NCBI RefSeq assembly: GCF_001426945.1
Contig: NZ_LMFS01000001.1
Location: 1,933,408 to 1,974,532, forward strand
Direction: 5' to 3'
DNA length: 41,125 nt
DNA from: Pseudolabrys sp. Root1462
GTDB lineage: Bacteria; Pseudomonadota; Alphaproteobacteria; Rhizobiales; Xanthobacteraceae
Part shown: piece after piece, positions 8,566-16,363 of the stretch
How the letters are laid out: every line of letters starts with the position of its first letter
How positions within the stretch are numbered: position 1 is the first letter of the stretch
Made by a program: the position numbers and the translations under genes
The notes under the pieces: generated by a model
Database searches by the model: none
The model's input: the letters and a program-made list of their open reading frames with translations, nothing else
Told to the model about the DNA's origin: nothing

Positions 8566-9771
8566 ATGTCGGACAAAACCAAGACATCCGGGGCCCTGGT
8601 GGTCGGCGGCGGACCCGCCGCTTTAACGGCGGCGATCGCGCTGGCGCAGGCCGGTATGGCCACAGTGCTGGCCGGCAAACGGCCGCCGCGCGCCGACAAC
8701 CGCACCACCGCCCTGCTCGCCGGTTCCATCGCCGCGCTTGAGAAGCTCGGCGTTTGGGAACTCTGCGTCGGCAAGGCCGCCCCGCTGGTGACCATGCGGC
8801 TCGTCGACGACACCGGCCGCCTGCTGCGCGCGCCGGAGGTCAAGTTCGAAGCACATGAGATCGACCTCGACGCCTTCGGCTACAACATCGAGAACCCGGT
8901 CCTCATCGACGCGCTGGAGGAGCGTGCCCGCGCGCTGCCAAACCTGCGGATGATTGACGACGTAGTCATCGCCGCCGAACCCGGCGTCGATGATGTGACC
9001 ATCACGCTCAAGAGCGGCGCCCGCTTTGCAGCGCCTCTCACCATTGGCGCCGACGGCCGCAACTCGATGTGCCGGGCGGCGGCTGAGATCGAGAGCAGCG
9101 AACACCGCTACCATCAGGTCGCGCTCACGGTCTGCCTGAAGCACACGCGGCCGCATCACGATACTTCAACCGAGTTTCACACGACGACCGGACCCTTCAC
9201 GTTGGTGCCGCTGCCGGGCAACCGCTCGAGCCTGGTCTGGGTGCTGCGGCCGCACGAGGCCGACGAACTCGCCGCTCTTGACGATGACGATCTTGCACTC
9301 GAGATCGAACGCGCCGCGCATTCGATCCTCGGCAAGATGACGCTTGAGCCGGGCCGCGCGCTGTTTCCACTCAGCACCCGGACGGCGGCGCGCTTCGGCG
9401 CGCATCGCATCGCCTTGGTCGGCGAAGCCGCGCATGTCATTCCGCCGATCGGCGCCCAGGGCCTCAATCTCGGCCTGCGCGATGCCGTCACCATCGCCGA
9501 GCTGGCCGGCCGCGCCCACGACGAAGGCCGCGACATCGGCGGCGACGACGTGCTGATCGGCTACGACCGGGCGCGGCGTGGCGATGTCGCCAGCCGCGGC
9601 CTCGTCATCGACATTGCCAACCGCACGCTGCTGTCGGACTTCCTGCCGCTGCAGGGCCTGCGCGGCCTCGGCCTCTATGCACTCGACAGGATTGGGCCGT
9701 TGCGCCGCGCCGTGATGCGCGAAGGCGTCGCGCCGCGCGCCAAACCGGAACTGAGGCGCGGCCGCGCCTAG
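8566..9771 (+). CDS. UbiH/UbiF/COQ6-family FAD-dependent hydroxylase
   Basis: A 401-residue flavoprotein monooxygenase of the ubiquinone-biosynthesis hydroxylase family. The FAD-binding GGGPAALTAAIALA lies at 14-27, and the second FAD motif appears late as GEAAHVIPPIGAQGLNLGLRD, where the usual GDAAH Asp is Glu. Such enzymes hydroxylate positions 1, 5 or 6 of the ubiquinone ring; which position is served here cannot be told. The start ATG at 8566 has AAGAGG eight bases upstream; an open extension of 27 codons lacks support. The stop (TAG, 9769-9771) shares the sequence CTAG with the stop of the convergent CaiB/BaiF gene, leaving no room for a terminator between them. Confidence 0.85.
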   Translation: MSDKTKTSGALVVGGGPAALTAAIALAQAGMATVLAGKRPPRADNRTTALLAGSIAALEKLGVWELCVGKAAPLVTMRLVDDTGRLLRAPEVKFEAHEIDLDAFGYNIENPVLIDALEERARALPNLRMIDDVVIAAEPGVDDVTITLKSGARFAAPLTIGADGRNSMCRAAAEIESSEHRYHQVALTVCLKHTRPHHDTSTEFHTTTGPFTLVPLPGNRSSLVWVLRPHEADELAALDDDDLALEIERAAHSILGKMTLEPGRALFPLSTRTAARFGAHRIALVGEAAHVIPPIGAQGLNLGLRDAVTIAELAGRAHDEGRDIGGDDVLIGYDRARRGDVASRGLVIDIANRTLLSDFLPLQGLRGLGLYALDRIGPLRRAVMREGVAPRAKPELRRGRA

Positions 9772-10829
9772 GGCTTCCCGCGAAACTGCGGATCGATCGG
9801 CACCGGCAGCGCCATGATGTCCTTGCCGCCCGCCAGCGTCAGCCGGTGGTCAAACAGCCCGCGCGCGGCGAAATGCGGATCGCGCAATGCTTCCTCTAGC
9901 GGCGTGACAATCGTCACGCAGCAGTCGGCCTTGGCGAAAACCGGCGCCCATTCATCGCTGGTGCGCGTAGCGATGATCTTTGCCACCGCCTCGCGTGTCG
10001 CCTTCGGATCGCGCTTGTCGTCGACGAACTGTGGCGGCAGAGCGATCGCGAAGCAGAATGCCTCCCAGAATTTCTGCTCCAGCGCGCCGCAGGCGACCAA
10101 CTTCCGGTCGCGTGTCGCGTAGAGGTGATAGCGCGGCAAGGCTCCGACTACCGACAGTTCGCCGGGCTTCGGAAAGCGCCCGGCGGCGGTGCCCAGCGCC
10201 AACGCATACCACCCGAACGTGAACATCGCATCGGTCATGGCGATGTCGATGAAGGCGCCCTCACCGCTTTGGTCGCGCGCGCGCAGCGCCAGCAGGATGT
10301 TGATCACCGCCGGAAACGTGCCTCCGGCAATGTCGGCGACCAGCGCTGGCGGCAGCACCGGCGCCTCCACCGGCCCGGGCTGCAGATCGAGCAGACCCGT
10401 GGCACCGATGTAATTGATGTCGTGTCCGGCCTCGTTGGCGCGCGGCCCGTTCTGGCCGTAGCCGGAGATCGCGCAGTAAATTATCCTGGGATTGATGGCG
10501 CACATGTCGTCATAGCCGAGCCCGAGCCGCGCCATCACACCGGGGCGGAATTGCTCGATGACGATGTCGGCCCGCGCAATCAGTGGCTTCAGCCTGTCGC
10601 GGTCAGCTTCGCTCTTGAGGTCGAGCGTCTGTTTCTCCTTGCCGCGGTTGAGCATGGCGTAGACCGCGCTCTCGCCGTCGACGATCGGCGGGAAGCGCGC
10701 CATGTCCTCGCCGCCGGGCCGCTCGATCTTGATCACCTCGGCGCCGGCTTCCGCCAGCATCAAGGCGGCAAGCGGCCCCGGCAGCAGCGTGGTGAAATCC
10801 AGAACCAGCAATCCCTTGAGCGGCTGCAT
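9768..10829 (-). CDS. CaiB/BaiF family CoA transferase or alpha-methylacyl-CoA racemase
   Basis: A 353-residue class III CoA-transferase fold protein. The N terminus (LVLDFTTLLPGPLAALMLAEAGAEVIKIE region, 8-36) and the GYGQNGP...AGHDINY motif are diagnostic of the family; the Asp of GHDINY is the catalytic acid. GHDINY and the YATRDRKLVACGALE segment resemble alpha-methylacyl-CoA racemases more than formyl-CoA transferases, so both activities must be considered. It lies 11 bases after the AEC permease gene, so the two form an operon, divergent from the malyl-CoA-lyase-like gene. The frame is open far upstream of 10829, but that part is antisense reading of the permease. It overlaps the convergent hydroxylase gene by four bases. 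Confidence 0.85.
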   Translation of the reverse strand: MQPLKGLLVLDFTTLLPGPLAALMLAEAGAEVIKIERPGGEDMARFPPIVDGESAVYAMLNRGKEKQTLDLKSEADRDRLKPLIARADIVIEQFRPGVMARLGLGYDDMCAINPRIIYCAISGYGQNGPRANEAGHDINYIGATGLLDLQPGPVEAPVLPPALVADIAGGTFPAVINILLALRARDQSGEGAFIDIAMTDAMFTFGWYALALGTAAGRFPKPGELSVVGALPRYHLYATRDRKLVACGALEQKFWEAFCFAIALPPQFVDDKRDPKATREAVAKIIATRTSDEWAPVFAKADCCVTIVTPLEEALRDPHFAARGLFDHRLTLAGGKDIMALPVPIDPQFRGKP

Positions 10830-10840
10830 GATGTATCCGC

Positions 10841-11803
10841 TTATCTGAACAACAGATGCGGCAGCGCGCCGCTCTTCACCATCCACATCACCGTGGTCAG
10901 CGTCACCACTGAGACGACGGTGCCGACCAGTACCGCGGTCGATGCCTGTTCGACCCAGGTGTCGTATTGCCGTGCGAACACGAAGACGTTGAGCGCCGGC
11001 GGCAGCGCCGCCATCAGCACCGCAGTATCGACCCACATCTGGTCGAACGGTCCGAACGCCGACAGCATCACGAACACCACGACCGGATGCATCACAAGCT
11101 TGACCGCGGTCAGGCCCGGCATCTCCCACGGAATCCGCTTCAACGGCCGCAGCGCCACCGTCACACCCAGAGTGAACAGCGCGCACGGCGCCGAGGCGTT
11201 CTTCAGAAACTCCATCAGCCGTCCGATCGCCATCGGCGGCTGGAAGTGGATGGCGGCCGAGGCGATGCCAAGGGCGCTCGCGATCACCAGCGGATTGGTG
11301 CCGATGCGCTTGGCCACCTCTAAGCCGATCGCGGCGATGCTGCGCTTCTGCGGACTCGCGATCGCCATCATGAACGGCACCAGCGAGAACAGCAGCAGCG
11401 TGTCGAAGCAGAAGATCAGCGCCACCGGCACCGCGGCCGAGGGCCCCAGCGTCGACAGCGCCAGCCCCGGACCCATATAGCCGATATTGCCGTAGCCACC
11501 GGCCAGCCCGGCAATGGTCGCCTGGTCGATGCGGCCCTTGTTGACGAAAATACCGATGGCGAAAGCGAGGGCGAACACCCAGAAGGTCGAGAGCGTCGTG
11601 GCGACAATGAAATCGACCTGCGCCAGTTGCTCGAGCGGCGTCTGCGCCAGGATTCGGTAAAACAGCGCCGGCAGCGACACGTAGACGATGAAGAAATTCA
11701 TCCAGCCGAGCGCGGTATCCGGGATCTGCTTGATCTTGCCGCAGGCAAAACCAATGATGATCAGACCGAAAAAGGGCAGCGCAAGATTGAGGACGTCGAT
11801 CAT
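10841..11803 (-). CDS. AEC family transporter (auxin efflux carrier / malonate-malate permease type)
   Basis: A 320-residue membrane protein with about ten hydrophobic segments. It starts with the hallmark first helix of AEC carriers (VLNLALPFFGLIIIGFACGK, 3-22), followed by broken helices carrying GYGNIGYMGPGLAL. Bacterial members include MleP (malate) and MdcF (malonate), which suggests a small carboxylate substrate. The start ATG at 11803 has GGAG eight bases upstream; a 40-codon open extension is unlikely. The CaiB/BaiF gene follows after 11 bases and the divergent gene encodes a malyl-CoA-lyase-type protein, so uptake of a dicarboxylate feeding that pathway is a reasonable inference. Confidence 0.85.
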   Translation of the reverse strand: MIDVLNLALPFFGLIIIGFACGKIKQIPDTALGWMNFFIVYVSLPALFYRILAQTPLEQLAQVDFIVATTLSTFWVFALAFAIGIFVNKGRIDQATIAGLAGGYGNIGYMGPGLALSTLGPSAAVPVALIFCFDTLLLFSLVPFMMAIASPQKRSIAAIGLEVAKRIGTNPLVIASALGIASAAIHFQPPMAIGRLMEFLKNASAPCALFTLGVTVALRPLKRIPWEMPGLTAVKLVMHPVVVFVMLSAFGPFDQMWVDTAVLMAALPPALNVFVFARQYDTWVEQASTAVLVGTVVSVVTLTTVMWMVKSGALPHLLFR

Positions 11804-11947
11804 CGGCTCACTCCGGCGGCAGGCCCCGCCGCTTGGCGGCGGAGGCATAGCCCGGTTCGCTCCTCTTTCCAACTTGGCCTGGCCTTTGCTTTGCTCTAGA
11901 CGGCAAAGTTCAAGACGGCACACCAGCTATTTGAAAGGGTCACTCCC
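11804..11947. promoter_or_regulatory. Divergent promoter region with direct repeat AGACGGCA
   Basis: The 144 bases between the AEC permease and the malyl-CoA-lyase-like gene must hold both promoters. AGACGGCA occurs at 11898-11905 and again at 11913-11920, 15 bases apart start to start, close to the plus-strand gene. CCGCC-GCTT-GGCGG (11826-11839) is a small hairpin on the permease side. No regulator gene is adjacent. Their role as operators is inferred from position only. Confidence 0.4.
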
Positions 11948-12988
11948 GTGAAGCTGCCCCGCCAATTCTTCCAGCCTTTGGCCATCGGCGCTCCGAGCCC
12001 GCTGCGCGAACTCCCGGTGCGCCTCGAGCGCATGATCCACTTCGTGCCGCCGCACATGGAGAAAATGCGCGCCAAGGTACCGGAGCTGGCCAAGCAGGTC
12101 GACGTGGTACTCGGCAATCTCGAAGACGCGATTCCGGTCGAAGCCAAGGAAGCCGCGCGCCAGGGCTTCATCGACATGGGCAAGTCGGTCGATTTCGGTC
12201 CGACCGGTCTGTGGACCCGAATCAACGCGCTGAACTCGCCCTGGGCGCTCGACGACGTCATCGAAATCGTCGGCGCCATCGGCAACAAGCTCGACGTCAT
12301 CATGCTGCCGAAGGTCGATGGGCCATGGGACATCCATTACCTCGACCAGCTGCTCGCGCAGCTCGAAGCCCGGCACAAGATCGGCAAACCGATCCTGATC
12401 CACGCAATTCTGGAAACTGCGCAGGGCGTCAACAATGTCGAGGCCATCGCCAGCGCCTCTCCGCGCATGCACGGCATGAGCCTCGGCCCCGCCGACCTTG
12501 CCGCATCCCGCGCGATGAAGACCACCCGGGTCGGCGGAGGTCATCCCGAATACAAGGTGCTCGCGGATGCGGCCGGTGATGCGCCGCGCGCGTCCTATCA
12601 ACAGGATCTCTGGCACTATACCGTCGGCCGCATGGTCGATGCCTGCGCCGCTGCCGGCATCAAACCATTCTACGGACCGTTCGGTGATTTCTCCGATCCG
12701 GCGGCCTGCGAGACCCAGTTCCGCAACGCTTTCCTGATGGGCTGCCTGGGCGCCTGGTCGCTGCACCCCTCGCAAATTGCCATCGCCAAGATTGTATATT
12801 CGCCCGACCCCGGTGAGGTCGCCTTCGCCAAGAAGATCGTCGCGGCCATGCCGGACGGCGCCGGCGCCGTCATGATTGACGGCAAGATGCAGGACGACGC
12901 CACCTGGAAGCAGGCTAAAGTATTGATCGATCTGGCAAAACTGGTCGCTGCCAAAGACCCCGACATGGCGGCCGAATACGCCCTGTAA
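11948..12988 (+). CDS. mcl: L-malyl-CoA / beta-methylmalyl-CoA (citramalyl-CoA) lyase-type protein, HpcH/HpaI-CitE superfamily
   Basis: A 346-residue TIM-barrel CoA-ester lyase. NLEDAIP (57-63) and LETAQGVNN hold the acidic metal ligands of the CitE-like fold, and [15 protein letters not shown] with [11 protein letters not shown] are characteristic of the long Chloroflexus-type malyl-CoA lyase rather than the shorter CitE; from memory, similarity to that enzyme runs over the whole length, including the [16 protein letters not shown] segment near the C terminus. The family reversibly cleaves malyl-CoA to acetyl-CoA and glyoxylate, methylmalyl-CoA to propionyl-CoA and glyoxylate, and citramalyl-CoA to acetyl-CoA and pyruvate. 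The GTG at 11948 follows AAAGGG. The gene is divergent from an AEC permease and a CaiB/BaiF gene. Which substrate it uses in this organism is open. Confidence 0.8.
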   Translation: MKLPRQFFQPLAIGAPSPLRELPVRLERMIHFVPPHMEKMRAKVPELAKQVDVVLGNLEDAIPVEAKEAARQGFIDMGKSVDFGPTGLWTRINALNSPWALDDVIEIVGAIGNKLDVIMLPKVDGPWDIHYLDQLLAQLEARHKIGKPILIHAILETAQGVNNVEAIASASPRMHGMSLGPADLAASRAMKTTRVGGGHPEYKVLADAAGDAPRASYQQDLWHYTVGRMVDACAAAGIKPFYGPFGDFSDPAACETQFRNAFLMGCLGAWSLHPSQIAIAKIVYSPDPGEVAFAKKIVAAMPDGAGAVMIDGKMQDDATWKQAKVLIDLAKLVAAKDPDMAAEYAL

Positions 12989-13049
12989 CGACGAAACCGC
13001 GCGGATTTTGGGGCTAGCCAAGCCGGGCGCGAAGCACTAACTCGTCGAT

Positions 13050-13382
13050 ATGATGAAAATGCACGTTGCGAAATACAAGATCGGTCAGGTGGTCAAACAC
13101 CGCCTGTTCCCGTTCCGTGGCGTGATCTTCGACATCGACCCCGAATTCAACAACACTGAGGAATGGTGGGAAGCGATCCCGGCCGACGTCCGGCCGCGCA
13201 AGGATCAACCATTCTATCACCTGTTCGCGGAGAACGCCGAGACTGAGTACATCGCTTATGTCTCGGAGCAGAATCTGCTGCCGGACACGTCCGGCGCGCC
13301 GATCCGCCACCCTCAGGTGGAAGAAGTGTTCGAATGGGACGATAACGGCAATTACAAGCCGCTCGACGACATGCTCAACTAA
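13050..13382 (+). CDS. hspQ: Heat shock protein HspQ
   Basis: A 110-residue protein of the HspQ/YccV family, known in enterobacteria as a heat-inducible hemimethylated-DNA-binding protein and adaptor or enhancer for Lon. The family pattern is clear: KYKIGQVVKHRLFPFRGV near the N terminus, an EWW pair, then QPFYHLFAE and YVSEQNLLPD. The acidic C terminus (EVFEWDDNGNYKP) is also typical. The start is uncertain, since ATG codons occur at 13050, 13053 and 13059 and no strong ribosome site precedes them. It ends before a strong bidirectional terminator shared with the convergent IalB gene. Confidence 0.9.
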   Translation: MMKMHVAKYKIGQVVKHRLFPFRGVIFDIDPEFNNTEEWWEAIPADVRPRKDQPFYHLFAENAETEYIAYVSEQNLLPDTSGAPIRHPQVEEVFEWDDNGNYKPLDDMLN

Positions 13383-13417
13383 CGCCGTCGCTGCGCGCAG
13401 CAAACGCATCCGACAAC

Positions 13418-13448
13418 AAAAAAGGCGCGGCCGAGGCCGCGCCTTTTT
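13418..13448. terminator. Bidirectional intrinsic terminator between hspQ and ialB
   Basis: GGCGCGGCC (13424-13432) and GGCCGCGCC (13435-13443) form a perfect stem with only GA between them, flanked by a run of A on the left (13418-13423) and TTTTT on the right (13444-13448). The structure works on both strands, as expected between convergent genes. Confidence 0.9.
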
Positions 13449-13469
13449 ATTTCCAATGTTCGCGCGAGC

Positions 13470-14222
13470 TTACTTCTTCGGCTGCGCCGCGGCCGCCGGT
13501 TGCTGCGCCTCGAGCTTCTTGCGCGCTTCCTCAGCCTTCTTCTGCATCTCTTCCTGGAGCTTGCGCTGCTGTTCTTCAACAACCTTCGGATCGGTCGCCG
13601 GACCGTCGTAAGCCTTGGCGAAATCGGCGAGTGAAACCGGGATGCTCAGCACCTGGCGGTTCATCAGGTAGGTCTGCACGACCAGTTGCTTGCCGGCTTT
13701 GAGTTTCTTCACCGTATCGGCGTTGATCTCGTAGTCCGACAGACAGCCGATCTGCGTGCAGACGACATACGGCGAGCTGCCCATATCCTGACCGTCAAGG
13801 ACGAGATGCGTGCCTTCGGCCAGATGCACGATGATCGACATCGGCACGGTCACGCGCAGGCGCTCATTGGCACCCTCAACCTGAAGCAGTTCGGCCATGA
13901 TGACCGGCATGCCGTTTTCCATGCGGCCGTCACGATGGACGACGCAGACTTTCTTGTTCTCGGTCTCCTGGCCCTGCTGGCACAGCTTGACCCACGACGA
14001 GTACATCAACGGCGGCAGTTGCGGCGCGCCCGCCTGCGGCGCGGCTGGCGCTGCCGGCGTCGCCGGAGCGGGAGCCGGTGTCTGCGCCTGCGCGGCCTTG
14101 GGCGCGGGCTTCTGCTGGGCGAAGGCTGGCTGGGCCACGACGCTCGCGCCGAGGAGGCCTGCGCCGATCGCCAAGGCCATCACGCGGGCCAGCGGCCGGG
14201 CAGGAGCAATCCGTTGATCCAT
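13470..14222 (-). CDS. Invasion-associated locus B (IalB) family protein
   Basis: A 250-residue exported protein. A signal peptide (about 1-36, ending PAFAQ) is followed by an Ala/Pro-rich linker to about residue 68, then the IalB domain with four Cys (KLCQQG, KKVCVV, VVCTQIGC), and a highly charged Glu/Lys/Gln C-terminal segment (about 214-242) likely to form a coiled coil. IalB was named from Bartonella erythrocyte invasion, but homologues are widespread in free-living rhizobia, where their role is unknown; the name should not be taken as evidence of pathogenicity. The start at 14222 gives the clean signal peptide; the longer open frame upstream is non-coding or antisense. A perfect 16-bp palindrome lies 38 bases upstream. 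Confidence 0.85.
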   Translation of the reverse strand: MDQRIAPARPLARVMALAIGAGLLGASVVAQPAFAQQKPAPKAAQAQTPAPAPATPAAPAAPQAGAPQLPPLMYSSWVKLCQQGQETENKKVCVVHRDGRMENGMPVIMAELLQVEGANERLRVTVPMSIIVHLAEGTHLVLDGQDMGSSPYVVCTQIGCLSDYEINADTVKKLKAGKQLVVQTYLMNRQVLSIPVSLADFAKAYDGPATDPKVVEEQQRKLQEEMQKKAEEARKKLEAQQPAAAAQPKK

Positions 14223-14259
14223 TTGAAACTCGTCCCTTGTTATTCTGGCGGTCGATATT

Positions 14260-14275
14260 GGCCGGACGTCCGGCC
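14260..14275. promoter_or_regulatory. Perfect 16-bp palindrome in the ialB / yejA-like intergenic region
   Basis: GGCCGGACGTCCGGCC at 14260-14275 is a perfect palindrome located 38-53 bases upstream of the IalB start, inside the 268-base gene-free divergent region 14223-14490. A near-repeat, CGATATTG, occurs at about 14253 and 14364. Perfect symmetry and promoter position suggest a dimeric regulator site; the G+C-rich composition makes chance occurrence more likely than usual. Confidence 0.35.
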
Positions 14276-14490
14276 GGCGCGTCCCGAACGCACCGCGCTG
14301 TCGCGAGCGGCTCTGTCGTTGCGAAATACGGCGGGAGCGTGACCTCCGACGCAGCCTGATAGCCGATATTGCCCTGACGATAAAGGCACCAATGGGCCCA
14401 AAATTGGCGGGCGGCGCATTCTTTGGCCCTGTGGTAAAAGGCCGCGAACCGTAGGACCCGAATCGCATCGCACATCGAGCGGACCAAGCC

Positions 14491-16335
14491 GTGAGACTGC
14501 CCCTCGCCGCCGGCATCCGCATGTCGCGGCGCGCCATGATGTTCGGCGCCCTTGCCGCCGGCGCGGGCCTTCCCCTTGGGCGAGTTCATGCGCAGGCAGC
14601 GCCGCAAACCACCGCCCACGCGCTGGCAATGCACGGGGCCCCTGCCTGGAGCGCCGACTTCGCCGCGCCGACCTACGCCGATCCGGCAGCACCAAAAGGC
14701 GGCCAGTTGACGCAGGGCGTGCTTGGCACCTTCGACAGCCTCAATCCGTTCATCGTCAAAGGCCTGCCGGCGGAGAAGATCCGCGGCTACGTCATCGAGA
14801 GCATGCTGGCGCGCGGTTACGACGAACCGTTCACGCTCTACGGACTGCTCGCCGACAGCATCACGACCGATGCGGCGCGCAGCTTCGTCACCTTCACCAT
14901 CAACGACAAGGCCAAGTTCTCCGACGGCCACAAGGTTACCGCCGACGATGTCGTGTTCTCGTTCAACTTGTTGCGCGATCACGGCCGGCCGCTATTCGCC
15001 ATCTATTATGGCAAGGTCGCAAAGGTCGAAGCGATCGACCAGCGTACCGTGCGTTTTGACCTCGCAGGCGCCGACGACCGCGAATTGCCGCTGATCATCG
15101 GCCTGATGCCGATCCTGGCAAAGCACAGCGTCGATCCCGCCAAGTTTGAGGACACGACGTTCGAGCCGCTGATCGGCAGCGGACCGTATCGCATCAGCGC
15201 GGTGCGCCCGGGCGACAGCGTCACCTTCACGCGCAACAAGGATTATTGGGGCCGCGAGCTGTCGATCAATCGCGGCCTGTGGAATTTCGACACCGTCAAA
15301 TTCGACTATTTCCGCGACGGCAACACGCACTTCGAAGCGTTCAAGAAAGGCCTCTACGACCTGCGACTGGAAACCGATCCGGGCCGCTGGCAGACAGCCT
15401 ACGACTTTCCCTCGTTGCGCGACGGCAATGTCGTCAAGGAGGACTTCTCCTACGGTCTGCCGAAAGGCATGGACGGCCTGGTGTTCAACACACGCCGCGG
15501 TATTTTCGCCGACATCCGGGTGCGTGAGGCATTGCTCACTCTCTTCGACTTCGAATGGATCAATCACACCTATTTCTTCGACCTGTACAAGCGCACGGCG
15601 TCGTATTTCGACGGCTGCGATCTGTCGGCGCACGGCGTTGCCGCCAATGCGCGAGAAAAGGAATTACTGGCGCCGTTTCCCGACGCGGTACGGCCCGACA
15701 TCATGGCGGGCCAGTGGGCGCCGCCGGTCACCGATGGCTCCGGCCGCGACCGCACCGTCATGCGGCGCGCCCTGCAACTATTCGCCGAGGCCGGTTACGT
15801 CCTGCAGGGCGAGAAGCTTACCAACAAGGCGAGCGGCGCGCCGTTCGCCTTCGAGATCCTCTGCACCACGCGGGACCAGGAACGGCTCGCGCTCGCCTAC
15901 AGCAACAGCCTCAAGCGCGTCGGTATCGCCGCGCTGGTGCGTACGGTGGACGCCACCCAGTTCGAGCGCCGGCGTATCGCCTTCGATTTCGATATGATGC
16001 AGTACCGCTGGGACCAATCGCTGTCGCCCGGCAACGAGCAGTTGTTCTACTGGAGCTCTGACGCGGCCGCGCAGAACGGCAGCCGCAACTACATGGGCGT
16101 GAAATCGAAGGCGGTCGACGCCATGATCGCCGCGATGCTGGCTGCGACCGAGCGCGACGACTTCGTCGCCGCGACCCGGGCGCTCGACCGGGTGCTGCTA
16201 TCCGGCTTCTACGTGGTGCCGCTGTATTTCCCGCCGGTGCAATGGGTGGCGCGCTGGACCCGAATCGCGCATCCATCGCGGACCTCGTTGTACGGCTACC
16301 TGCCGGAGACCTGGTGGCACCGGGATGCCTCATAA
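14491..16335 (+). CDS. ABC transporter extracellular substrate-binding protein, family 5 (YejA-like)
   Basis: A 614-residue periplasmic binding protein of the oligopeptide/microcin-C (YejA) branch of family 5. The N terminus has a twin-arginine-like segment (MSRRAMMFGALAAGAG, starting at residue 11) and an export cleavage region near VHAQ, suggesting Tat export. The mature start carries the YejA pattern: ALAMHG, PTYADPAAPKGG and GTFDSLNPFIVKG, followed by KFSDGHKVTADDVVFSF typical of SBP_bac_5. I take the GTG at 14491; the ATG at 14521 would leave only MSRR before the hydrophobic core. No permease or ATPase genes are adjacent, so it is an orphan component. The next gene follows after 28 bases in the same direction. 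Confidence 0.88.
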   Translation: MRLPLAAGIRMSRRAMMFGALAAGAGLPLGRVHAQAAPQTTAHALAMHGAPAWSADFAAPTYADPAAPKGGQLTQGVLGTFDSLNPFIVKGLPAEKIRGYVIESMLARGYDEPFTLYGLLADSITTDAARSFVTFTINDKAKFSDGHKVTADDVVFSFNLLRDHGRPLFAIYYGKVAKVEAIDQRTVRFDLAGADDRELPLIIGLMPILAKHSVDPAKFEDTTFEPLIGSGPYRISAVRPGDSVTFTRNKDYWGRELSINRGLWNFDTVKFDYFRDGNTHFEAFKKGLYDLRLETDPGRWQTAYDFPSLRDGNVVKEDFSYGLPKGMDGLVFNTRRGIFADIRVREALLTLFDFEWINHTYFFDLYKRTASYFDGCDLSAHGVAANAREKELLAPFPDAVRPDIMAGQWAPPVTDGSGRDRTVMRRALQLFAEAGYVLQGEKLTNKASGAPFAFEILCTTRDQERLALAYSNSLKRVGIAALVRTVDATQFERRRIAFDFDMMQYRWDQSLSPGNEQLFYWSSDAAAQNGSRNYMGVKSKAVDAMIAAMLAATERDDFVAATRALDRVLLSGFYVVPLYFPPVQWVARWTRIAHPSRTSLYGYLPETWWHRDAS

Positions 16336-16363
16336 CGGACCCGGAAACCCATAGGGATTCCTG

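Noticed and set aside
9768-12988. Complete 3-hydroxypropionate CO2-fixation bi-cycle
   Set aside because: Only a lyase-type and a CaiB-type protein are present; no mesaconyl-CoA hydratase, malonyl-CoA reductase or propionyl-CoA synthase is in the window.
13470-14222. IalB protein as an invasion or virulence determinant
   Set aside because: The family name comes from Bartonella, but homologues are common in free-living Hyphomicrobiales; nothing else here suggests pathogenicity.
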